Below, one piece after another: positions 34,801 through 46,800 of a stretch of 64,000 bases of DNA (within the stretch, counting starts at the first letter, position 1; each line of letters opens with the position of its first letter). Location: the NCBI GenBank assembly GCA_025267735.1, contig CM046300.1, positions 33,675,322 through 33,739,321 of the forward strand. The letters run 5' to 3'. Source of the DNA: Mactra quadrangularis (lineage: Eukaryota; Mollusca; Bivalvia; Venerida; Mactridae). The notes under the pieces were generated by a model. That model saw nothing but the letters and a program-made list of their open reading frames with translations. It searched no databases and was not told where the DNA came from. The position numbers and the translations under genes are program-made.

Positions 34801-37800
34801 AATTTACTAAAGAAATGTAAATTTCAGACCAAAAAGAAACTTCTGTGCAATATGACAAATGTGTCAGACTGTCAGTCTAAAATATTTTAGGCAGAAATGT
34901 GTGCAATATAAGCATTTTGTGGGTTTAGCGCAAAACAGTCATAACTAAATATAAAAAAAAAAGCAAATTACAAATGAACTTCTGTTTTGCGCTAAACCCA
35001 CAATTCCTGTAAAAATTTTACTTTAACTGTCTAAGAAGTAAGTTTTAGATGCAATAAAATAAAACAGTAGGCCTAAGTGCAGTCTATGAACGATAATAAG
35101 ATACACTTGTGTTACTATCTTAAAGTCTAGAATAATAAAGTAAATATGAACTGGATAAAAACAATGAATGCTCAAAGCACTGGTAAAAGTGTTGACCGAA
35201 AGCCAAAAAAAGGAAAATGTCATGCAAAGAAAAATGGCAAGGAATTTTTATGCAACTGGAAATTAAAGTTAGAGCATGCCTTAATGTGCATACATCAAAT
35301 TTACCTAGCAATACTACATAGACTTTGCCTATGGCCAGATCTACATGGTGTTTCATTTTTCATGATCTTCACTGAATGAAAATGATTTCTAACGGCTGTA
35401 CTGAATGTGGGACACTGCTCAGAGCACACCTGTAAAAATAGGAATATATGATAGCTAAAACCTAGTACAAGTATATTGATCACTGTACATAGTATGGTCA
35501 GTACCTGGTTATACTGCATAAACTCTGACGATGACCTGATCTACAGGGTTTCTCTTTAAGAAGAATTTGTATAGATTCAAAATGATTTCTGACTGCAGTA
35601 CTCATTGATGGACACTGCTCTGATGATACCTGCAATAATGTTCAATTTATGATAGGTTAAACATCAATAGTTCTATATCAGTATGAATTCTATAGTAATT
35701 CTTTGTGGTACATCTTAAGTTTGAAAAATCAGATCTGTAAGTGAGTGAATTTTTTTAATCCAGATACTTTTTAATGCTTCCAAGAGCAATAGATTAGAAA
35801 CCTAAAGCACCATAGATTTGTTTACTGTGGTTTTTTCCTGCAAAAGAAAGTAAGCAATGACAGATGTTTTTTCCTGGAAACTTAACAGGTAGGCTCATGT
35901 GATAAAAGGGTGCAACGATATGTCGACCTCAAGCTAAGAAACATTCTTATTATAAATTCTTGAGTCATGATACAATACTTTTTTTGATATGCTTTCACTT
36001 AAGAGTTATGTGAGATGTGTGTAGTTATATTGGTCATGTTAATACCAGATTTATAAGAAATGTTTGCTTTATTGTTGTTTTTTACCCTGTCAAGTATATT
36101 AACTTAAAAGCCAAAATGCAAAATAAAATTGTAACGCTAATAAACACTTGACAAAGTAATTGCATTTTACAAAATGAATGTGAAATGTGTGGTTATAAAA
36201 TCTTAGATAGGACAATATAGTATAGATGCAAGTTCACTGTAAAAGGAATTGCAAAAATTGTCAATATTTTTGGGACCACAGAAATAGTTCTCTTTACTTA
36301 TGGGTGGATAATCAAAGTGGTAAGTCACAAAAATTGCTGATAACCCTAATTGATAACAAAAATAGTGAAGAACCGTTTTTAAATTCACATGAAATACATG
36401 TATGAACCCCGTAATGGGTACAGGAATTCTTGAAGAATTTGTCCATGTATAGACATTTATCCTTTCCTGCTCCAATTTTACACACAAAAAAACATATACG
36501 TATATACTTAAATAGATTAATATGTCAGAAAACACAAGTATCAAACATGCTAAATCAGAATAAAAGATACATAGAAGAAGAAATAAAAACAGCCAGCAGC
36601 CATATTGGTTATATAAAACAAAATGTATCAAACACATGAGTAAGATAATATATAACAACTTCACAATCAAAACAAAACATATCAATTTTCAGAGACATAG
36701 ATAACACAGATACCTAATTCCCTACCAATATGGTAAAGTTCATTAATTCTCAAATGTAAAAACATGAATATTTTCACGGTGATACCATGTGTTAAAATGT
36801 ACATTGTCTCACAATCATGATATTGCCATAGTGTGTTGTAAGTCACCATAATTTATTCAAAGTTTGACATTTGAGAAAAAATAGACTACATGATAGTCTG
36901 ATAACAAAATCATTGACCAGCAGCCTAAACTCTCATCAATTTACTGAATATTTTTTAATCAAGTCTAGTATCCCTTAAATTTTTCCCCAACACTAGCTAA
37001 AATCATAACATCTAATAGTAATTTACCAAAATGTTAAAATATTTACAAGTCTGTATCAATTTTGACTAGTCACAAATTTCAGGCTTGTGGATTAAGTTGA
37101 AGACTGCTTAAAGTTGGACAGAAGGGGAGGGACAAGTCAATTTTGATAGACTGTATACACTCTACAAAAAACAAATAGATTATATACATGTACATGTACA
37201 CAGTAAAGTTCCACAATAAGGGTCATCATATATGAAGGTCTTAGTAGCAGAAGGATCTTCACACTTTCACTTCTTAAAACTTGCACTTCTTAAACTTAGT
37301 ATGATTGATTTAAAAGTCGTCAAAAATCTCATGATTTGGCAGTAACCAGGGTATTGTAGCAGAACTTTACAGTATATACATCATTCAGGACATATAAACA
37401 ATAAAAGACAAAGACATACCACAACAGGACAATCTTTAAATACATCATATCCATCCTTACCACTGGCTATATATTCCTTTGTACATAATCTGTATTTCTG
37501 TAATAGTCAATTAATAGATTTATATTATCATAATATTACATAGATGTATAGTATCATAATATTAAATGTCACAACAAAAGGGCCATAATGGCCCTTTATT
37601 GCCGCTTACTTGAGTAGACCAATTTCCAGGAGCCACTAAATGTAAACAAGATTTTTTATATTTCTAGCTCCTGTGACCTAGTTTTTCATCCAAGATGACC
37701 TATGTTCAAACTCATTCGAGCAACTACCTAGACAAGCATCCAGACTAAGTTTGATTACAGGGTCCTAAATATTTTCAAAACTTAAAAACCATACATTGAA

Positions 37801-40800
37801 AATAAGTGCTTCTGGGCTGTTATGATACCAATTTCTTATACGAAATTAAACACAAAAATAAACACTAAACACAAAAATAAGGCCATGCCAAATTGGAATT
37901 TTGTTAAGCGTCAACTCAAGTTTGACAAACCTAGGAACCTATTCACAAAAAAACACAAACCGAAAATAAAAACACAAATACTTTACGACAAGAATTATAC
38001 GTTAAATATATTTTTTTAATGGAAAACACCATCACAATATGAAACAATAGTCTGAACTACTTATGAAATGACTAGATTTGCACTCACTTAAAACATATGT
38101 TGTTGTTTTTATAAAATGACTAGTGTTTTAACGAAATTGTCGTAATAAAATCCTGGAACATCGAAATTATTTAATAAAAATTCACCAACAAATTTGTTGT
38201 TTTTTCAGATTGAGGACTCTAAAACCTACGCGCACGCGGACGCTTAACAAAATACTGATATGGCATGGCCTAAACACTTTGGTGGGCCAAGCTACAACAC
38301 TATAAATGATGCTATGATAATATTAAAGTTCAAACCTTATCCATAACAATATATTCATCTTGTACTTGTACTAATGCTGGTTCAACACGTTGTCCAGCTG
38401 GTTTACTAGGATCAAATACAAACTTTACACCGGATACCTGTGGAAATCTACCTTCAAGTTTAGGATATTGTGATACTCCATTTTCTAATGCTTCTATGAC
38501 TCCTTTACCTGATACAAGGAGACAATATATTAGTATACAATCCAATATAGCAATGTACTTCATTCTTTAGTCAGGTAATATTAAGTCAACGATTTAGTGG
38601 GTGTCTTGTTGCCCAGGACAACCACTTTTTAGTTTGGGCTACCAAGAATTTCTTTTCAGCAAATAAAATTCTGCAAATGAGATAAATCCGTAGTGCTTGC
38701 TCTTAAAATTATCTGTTCGGACAACCACTTTCATATCTGAATTTTGTAGACTGAATATTACTTATCAGGGTGAGACAGTAGCACACTACAAATGTATATA
38801 CACATGTTTTTTAGAGTAAGATCATTGATTTTATATCAAGAAGTAAGCTCAACAAAATATAAAAACTTGTATAGCCACAGGTGAAACTATCATTTTATGG
38901 GGCTTATCAACTCTTAACTGATCAGGACAGGGTTGAACGTTGGCCTTGTTTTCACTTTAAAGTGATAAGGTTACTTTAAGATGCTGCTACTTCAATACTA
39001 ATAGACTGATAGAAATGCATATTGGTCAACTTATTCCTTGGGCAATTGTTTTACTAAAAAGGCCATTAGATCCCAGTTACCATGTCAATGCTAGGGTAAA
39101 GTAAAAGAGGCAAAAATGCAACTTTAAGTTTGTTTTCAATCCTAAATTTGTATTTCAGTCAGTTAATATTTTTCTAAAATGAGGTCTAAAGTAACTTAAT
39201 TAAAAATATGAATCATCAAATCAAAATTTTGACAGAACTGAAATAAAAACTGACTGACATGTTATCAATTTAATCTCCAACATTTACCAAGGGCTGGCCA
39301 AAAATTGTTATACAGTGGTAACAAACAATACACTAAAGAAAAAATTAACGCCAGAATAATTATAAGAAATTAAACTTTCTGGCCACTGTAAAATGACAGT
39401 GCAGACAGGGCTTTAAAATCCAATAAAAAATCAGCCAGCTACTACACAATAGTGTTTACATAAGTACAAACTAACCTGAAATCTCTATGACAACTAGGGG
39501 ATCCACTAAAGGTAATATTGTGAGTAAATCCCGCAATACAAATTCTCCTTTAGAATGTATTCTATCAGAACGGAATGTTCCAGAATTCATTAAACACAAA
39601 TCTGCTGGTACTGCTTCTAATACTATGTCTGTCATAAAATTTCCTACAATTATAAATATATTGTTAAACAGTGAATAATATGCCCTTCGAAATTCCTTGG
39701 ACAAAAAGGATCAATTTATTCACATTTACCATGAAAATGACACAAAGAGTTATCTGAGCAAATTCCAAAACCAACATTAATTAGTTTATCAACATACAGC
39801 TCTAACTATCATATACAACTACATGAATGTATTTCAACTAAATCTTAGTATTTTACAGTCTTGTGTACAGAATGGTTTTTAAAACTTATAGTAAGTACAT
39901 GACGTATTCGTAAGTTATTTCATTAAAGATCTTTCATTTCCAGATTTTGCCTGGTAGTCAAACTCGTTCACATCTACTAATTGAAGGGTTGCAGGTTCGA
40001 TTAATGGGTTGGTCATACTTTCAGGGAACTTGGTCATGAAATAATTTATATGGCCATTCTCCCTCCTACCACTGATTCTAAACTTTGTAGGTCAGTTGTA
40101 AGTCACAGACAGAAGTATGCCCCTAGGAGCTGGTTAACAGCTTAATCCAAAGATTTTAACTTTTCCAGAAAGACCGTAGTAAAGTGACCTATATAATGTG
40201 TTGCTTCAGGATAAAACCCAACCAAAAAAATAAACAAAATCGTTAAAGCTATTCAGGAGACAGTCTGACAAAGTTTAATGAAGATCAGTTGAATTCTGCT
40301 ATAGCTACCTGCCCTATGTGATCACATGACACAACCAAGATAAAACACAAGCTACATTTATACATACCTAAATTGGTTTCCATCGTTCTTATAGAAGCAA
40401 ATCTTCCATCCATAGAAACACCCATATGTCCTAAATGTTCATCCATTCTACTGTCTATATCAGCTGTAAAAAATACAGTTGAACCTCAGAAAACCAAACA
40501 CTTTTCAGACCAAACGAAAAGTTCCCTTTTTCTGAGGTACATTGTACCACTACATAGTTTTTAAGCTTTATGATGAAATGTGATGTTATTTAAAAGAATA
40601 AATATGATTAAAATACAAAATAAATCTTCAATTTTTACAGTTGGATTTGAAAAAAAGATGCTAAAATGATGTCATAAAACATGGAAAATGTTGAAAATAC
40701 TTGATAATTTTTTATTGAGCCATTTAAGCAGAATTTGGGAATGTCTTGCCTCATCTGCCTAGTCTAAGAATTACCATGGTTTTCATGATTTCGATGCCAA

Positions 40801-43800
40801 TAGCTATTTCTGACAGGCATTCAAACAGCTATGGCACTGGTTTAGTTGCATTTCTGAATAGAATTAAATAAGAGCAAATCAATTTTCCCAACTACATTTA
40901 GCATAATTTATAACATTCATACCTGATAATTTATGTATTTCTTTCTTTAGTTCTTCATCTTCATGGACTTTAGAATCTAAATCAATACATTTAATATCAA
41001 CATCTAAACCATCTCCAGTTCTCTGTATGACTATCTTACTCAGGTTACGGAAATCTGTTCCACTTTTAATTACATACTTTCCATTTACCTGTAATAAACA
41101 GTGAAATCTCTTTACACTAGCCAACAGTGAATCAAATCTCATATCATTGAACTTAAAGTAATATAAAACCTAACAGATTGTTAGATACAATAGAAATAAT
41201 GTAAAATCTAACCAATATTATAAAATAATACAATGTATGAAATTCAACTCATATTATAAAAGTAATATGAAATTCAACCCGTATCATAAAAGATATGTGA
41301 AATTCAACCCACATTATGAAAGTTATAGGCAATTCAACCAATATTTTGAAAGTTATGTGAAACCTAACCTATATTATAAAGGTTATGTAAAATTTAACCC
41401 ATATTATAAAGGTTATGTAAAATTTAACCCATATTATAAAGGTTATGTAAAATTTAACCCATATTATAAAGGTTATATAAAATTTAACCCATATTATAAA
41501 AGGTATGTGACATTTAACCCATATTATAAAGGTTATGTAAAATTTAACCCATATTATAAAGGTTATGTAAAATTTAACCCATATTATAGACAATCCCAGA
41601 AATGAAAATTAGACCGCCGCCATTTTGTGGTCACGTGATCCGTCCGCCATTAAGGTACTGAAGATTCCTTCTGCAGCTATAATAGATAAGGTCTCCCAGC
41701 AGGCACACGACGTTGATTCAACGTTGTTACAACGTTGAAAATGAGACAGTACGTTGATCAACCAATTTTAAACCACAAATAAATATTTTATCATCGGATG
41801 TTGATAACCGACGTTGAAACAACGTTGATAATGGTTGTAGTATATTTTAAATTGTTTTTATATTTTTTTATAATATTGCGATTATTTAGATGGTATATTA
41901 TCTTCACTTAAAGTATGCCCAAAATATTTTCTATTGACTATGAAATATAGAAACTGTTACTCTCTCACTATTTTGAATATTCTCTAACGAACATTCTAGA
42001 AAGTGCTTTTCGCGCGTTTAGAAACTGCGCATGCGTGCGTGACGCATTCAGAAACGCACAGTGCTGACCTCGACTTTCTAAAGCGCTGACGAAGATCTAG
42101 TCTAGAAAACATTAGTTTGAAGGTATGTACAACGATATTATACTAACATACTATACTTGTCATTGTTCTGTTTATAGATATCATTTGTTTTTTTCACCCA
42201 CGACTGGTTTAAGAGTTGAAAATTATGTGTGTGTTCAAGAAAACCTTGTCGGCGCCATTATTCAAATCAAATATTCTATTTTCTTTGTCTTACGCCTGCA
42301 AATAACATTCTATTAAATGCATTCTGTGTTTAAAAATTATGTCCGAATTCTGTTTGTTGAAAAATTAACAGAAACTTATCCATTGTATAATGTAAACTTC
42401 AAGTAGGTGGGTTTCAGACGTTTCGTCCCGATGTCATTCGACCCAATAGGCCAATTTGCACGGAGACGATTCGACCCCATGCCGATTTAACCTTGGCGTA
42501 ATTTGTAGAACAGACTGTTAGTGTGTAATTAAAATGAAGTGATCGCTGTTTTGTGTCCAAATATTAAGGGCTCAGAATGAAGAAAATCAAACTGCAGCAG
42601 TTCTTTTTGTATTCTTATGATTCATATTTTTGATTTCAGAGTCAGTTTTACAGAATCACTAGGGAGCCACGAAGTGCAAAGTCAATGGAACCATAATGAA
42701 GTTTTTAAAATATGCCCCAGAAAGGTCTGGAGGTAGGGGCAGAAGAGACCAAGCTGAATATTTGTTACTTATAGTTTTATACAGTTTTTAGTTAAGTGTT
42801 TGCGTATTTGTATGGGCTAATGACCCATTATCATTGACATAGTAATTAAATTGTAAAATTATTGGATCTTTTCTCATGTTTTTTATTTGTCCTTGTTATA
42901 CAGTTTTTCAGTCGGCAGATATCTAGATCAAATATATATCTAGATCAAACTCTGAAAAAGGGCTAAATACAGCTTATATTCAACCTCCTTCAACTATAGT
43001 TCAACTAAAACCAACTTTAGATCAACATGGAATCGACTATAAATCACCCTAATAACAACCAATTATCAACCAGTTTTCAACCATCAACCAACCTAATGAG
43101 CGTTGAAGTAACGTTGAATTAACCTTGTATCAACGTTGAACACAACGTTGAATCAACGTTGATATTTCAACGTTGGCACAACTTTCAAATCCTAAAATAA
43201 ATCCAACATAAAAACAACGTTGTGGTGCAACGTTGAAACAACGTTGTTTCAACGTCGGTTTGCCTGCTGGGCTGTTGCACAGTATGTTTCCCATTTTTAC
43301 GGCATAAATTGAAATATAAAAACTGAAATGGTGAAAAAAAGTTTTGTATCATTAAGGTGTGTGAGCCAAAAAATGTTCAAATATCACAAGAGGTTTAAGA
43401 GTTAATTTCTAGTGTCGAAAAATGGCCATTTTTGTGTGTAATGCGTAAGAATCATTAACCTATTTTTCAAAATGCTGTTTTTGGGAGTAAGTAAATTTAA
43501 TTAAAATCTTATATCAACACTTTATAAAAAAAATCACGTTTTAAAACATTGCTTATAACAATTTTGCAGTTAAAAGTGGGTTTTTTTGTTAATTTAAAGG
43601 AAATGAAAATGGTGCGAGTGTAACTGTCTTATTAATTTTAGAAAAAATCTTGTACTTTAGTAACTAAATTTTTCATCATAAAAAACATGATAGTGTAACT
43701 GAATGTAAATATCACTCAATTATGACACAAGTACAAGTTTTCATGACTTTTTGTGGTATTGAAACAAGTAAATCTGTGAGCTAATGCTCACTGGTGATAC

Positions 43801-46800
43801 CCCCGCCAAAATCTAAAAATATGCGACAAACAGGAAGTAGATGAGCAAGGAGCATGAAATCGCTTTACACCACATGGGACTATAGGATGAAGCAATATGC
43901 AAAGTTTCAGGCTGCTGCATGGTATAGTTGCTGAGAAAACTGTGACGGAAATTTTGTAACGGACGGACGGACGCACGCACGGACAAGGGTAAAACAGTAT
44001 ACCCCCCTCTTCTTCGAAGCGGGGGTATAATGATGTAAAATTTGTTATTTCCATAATTTTCAAAAACAATAAGTGAGTCGAAAAAAGTGTTTTGTCCGTC
44101 TCCCGCCTCCAAAAATAGCTATTAATTCGGAAAATATAAAACCTAGACATATTGATCAATGAATTAATGTGACAATATAGTAAATTAACCAAAACATAAA
44201 TATAAATAAATTAATTTGATTGAAAAATAGCAAAAAATAAAAGTTTTGTAACGTCCGACTTCCTGGTTAAAATTGCTATTTTCCAAACTAATCTAAATAT
44301 TTGACAGAACATGGTGTATTTCAGCAAAATACCATCAGATAATAAAAACTTACTTAATTACATTTTTAAAGGAGTTAAATATTAGCTGAAAAAAAAATAT
44401 CCGTGATATTTGTCTTAAATAGCTAACTTGATAAATAGCTAAATGTCGCTCAAAATGCTATGTATTCATTTTATACTTAATAAAAACCGGAACATCAACA
44501 AAAAATCATTTTTTATGAAGTCATATTTGAAAAGCTATTTAAAGCTGTCTGTGATCGTAAAATCACCATTTTTTATGTGATATAAGATTAAGAAATTCAA
44601 CAAGATATCTCTTCTTACAATCCTTCGCAAGGTGAAGTTGACAACTGCACACAGTATGTTGAGCATTTTGAAATTAATTCTGATTTTTTCTTTAGACTAA
44701 TATGTATATTATTATAAGTTCTATTTAAACTATTATTATGTCTAAGTCAATACAATTATTAAGACAAATCCTTCAAAAACAAAAATCGCCAAACTTTCGT
44801 TAAAGTGTCATCTATTTTCATTTTAATAAGACACCTAGCTGATGTATTTAGGATCAGACGGAAAATATTGTCATACAAATATTCAGTTTTTAATGTATAT
44901 GAAAACAGGTCACAAACAAGTCCTACGTCACTAATTTTGCAGACATTTTTTTTTTACAATTAGTACTTCAAGTAACATTATTGGACATAATTAATTACCC
45001 TGTATATGGTGTCATATTATGTGATGGTCAATTATGTAATATTATGTAATAAGTTAATCCACTGTCTGTCGGATCTGTATGATCTTATCTGTTAAATACA
45101 TCAGTATAACACTAGGAGTCCAATCAAAGGACACTTAGTGATAATTATTAACAAAATATGTTTATGTCTGCATTTCATATCGATTTTTCTTCAGTACCTT
45201 AATGGCGGATTTGAAGAGTAATCAGGGGAGGTAACTTTGTCGGACTAAATTTCTGGGATTGTCTATAAAGTTATAGGAAATTCAGTCCATATTATAAAAG
45301 TTATAAGAAATTCAATCTATATATTAAGTTATGTAAATTCAATCCATACAATAAGAAACCCATATTATAAAATAATGAGACATTCAAGCTGTTTATAAAG
45401 TTATGTAAAAATCTAACCCATATCATAGTTAGTTTTTTTTGGTTTAATGCCATAGCAACACATTGTATAGGTCATATCACTGCAGTAAGTCAACCTACTC
45501 ACTATTTCTGGAAAGGCTAAAGCTCTGAATAAAGCTGTTAACCAGTTTCTAGTGGCATACTTCCATCAGTGACTGACAAATGCCCTACAATCAGTGGTAG
45601 GAGGGAGAATGGCTGTAGAGATTATTTCATGACCAAGCTCCACAAAAGTAAACCCAGCCTAGGAATGGATCCTACCACCTCTCAATCAGTAGACTTGTGC
45701 ATTATCAATTGAGCTAGCTGGTTGGCTATCATAGAAGTAATGTGAAGTCTACTGCTAGAGTGTTTATTTATCCTCACCCATATGCCAATATGGCTTCTAT
45801 TATTTTTCCTTTAATTTATACATACTACTGATGTAGTATATCAATTTATTAGTAACACCCATAGTATACCACCGGACATCGAATTGCTCCAGTGATACAT
45901 ATTAATTATAATGTATCCTAGTACTGGACCTTTTGATGTCTGGTAAGATATCTTACTATGAGGACCCATCTGAATTCATGGATCCTACATACCGTGAGTA
46001 ATCTTATAATTGTTTGTGTGTGTCTTGCGATGGTACCTGTTGGGGTGATATACTTCACAGGGCTACCGCGAGATACAGACAGCCACCCTGTACAGTCATA
46101 TACTGTAAACATATATCCACAGAGAGGTGACCCAGTTCCATTCTCTACTCTAAGATCGCTGAACCCTCCCTACTCCTTGACCTACTTAGATACAACATGT
46201 TATTGCAAGTTAATGCTTGCAATTTTTTACCACTCCCTGTTCGGTATATCCACTTTTATTGTATATATGTAAAATAGTTACTTTTAATAGTTAAAGTTCT
46301 CCCCTTTTAACATTTACTTTTATAGTGGCCCTAATAAGTAAGCCGTTGGTTAGTCGGATATTGTAACTATTGTCTTTATTATTATGTTCTTAACTTTTGT
46401 TTTATCGACCGAACAGGGAGTATCAGTGGAATCTATAAATAGACGTGCTGACCTACTTAGGATCCGAGCTGCTTAAATAGTTCCCGATCCGAAAGTAGGT
46501 CAGTAGGACACATAGTCATCAAGTACTTAGTACTTTGGTAAGATTATTGATAAGTTATAGATAGTTTATATATGAAAGTATATCAATATAACACAGTTGA
46601 CAACCCCCCCCTCCCTTTATTGTGCAATATAGTAAAACTTTTAGCATTATGCTAAAATTTATAAATATAGTTTATTTTAAATTTTTGTTCATAAACTTTT
46701 GTTTATTTAAATTTTCGTTTTAATTAAATTTTTGTTTATATAAGGTTTTACTTATTAATTAGTATAGTTTTAAAATAGAATTAGCTTAAATTTTTGATTG

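Larger units (their letters stand above)
41589..45263. mobile_element. 3.7-kb inverted-repeat element splitting the minisatellite
   Basis: The ends are GACAATCCCAGAAAT at 41589-41603 and its exact reverse complement at 45249-45263. A second matching block, CCGCCATTAAGGTACTGAAG, occurs at the inner edge of each 76-bp arm (41645-41664 and 45188-45207 region), with diverged sequence between. TATA flanks both ends (41585-41588, 45264-45267), and minisatellite sequence continues on each side. No transposase frame was recognised, so it is non-autonomous or decayed. Two further elements are nested in it. Confidence 0.8.

Noticed and set aside
36203..36685. 160-codon open frame on the minus strand
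   Set aside because: Hydrophobic, low-complexity AT-driven composition inside a nucleotidase intron, no recognisable domain.
41237..41605. 122-residue repetitive protein (FNPYYKGYVK repeats) and its minus-strand counterpart
   Set aside because: Both arise from a 30-bp minisatellite in an intron of the nucleotidase gene; no signal sequence, splice or promoter evidence.
43788..44192. 134-codon frame on the minus strand and a related frame at 22014-22268
   Set aside because: Both run through copies of the same ATACCCCCGC MITE, which explains the shared peptide.
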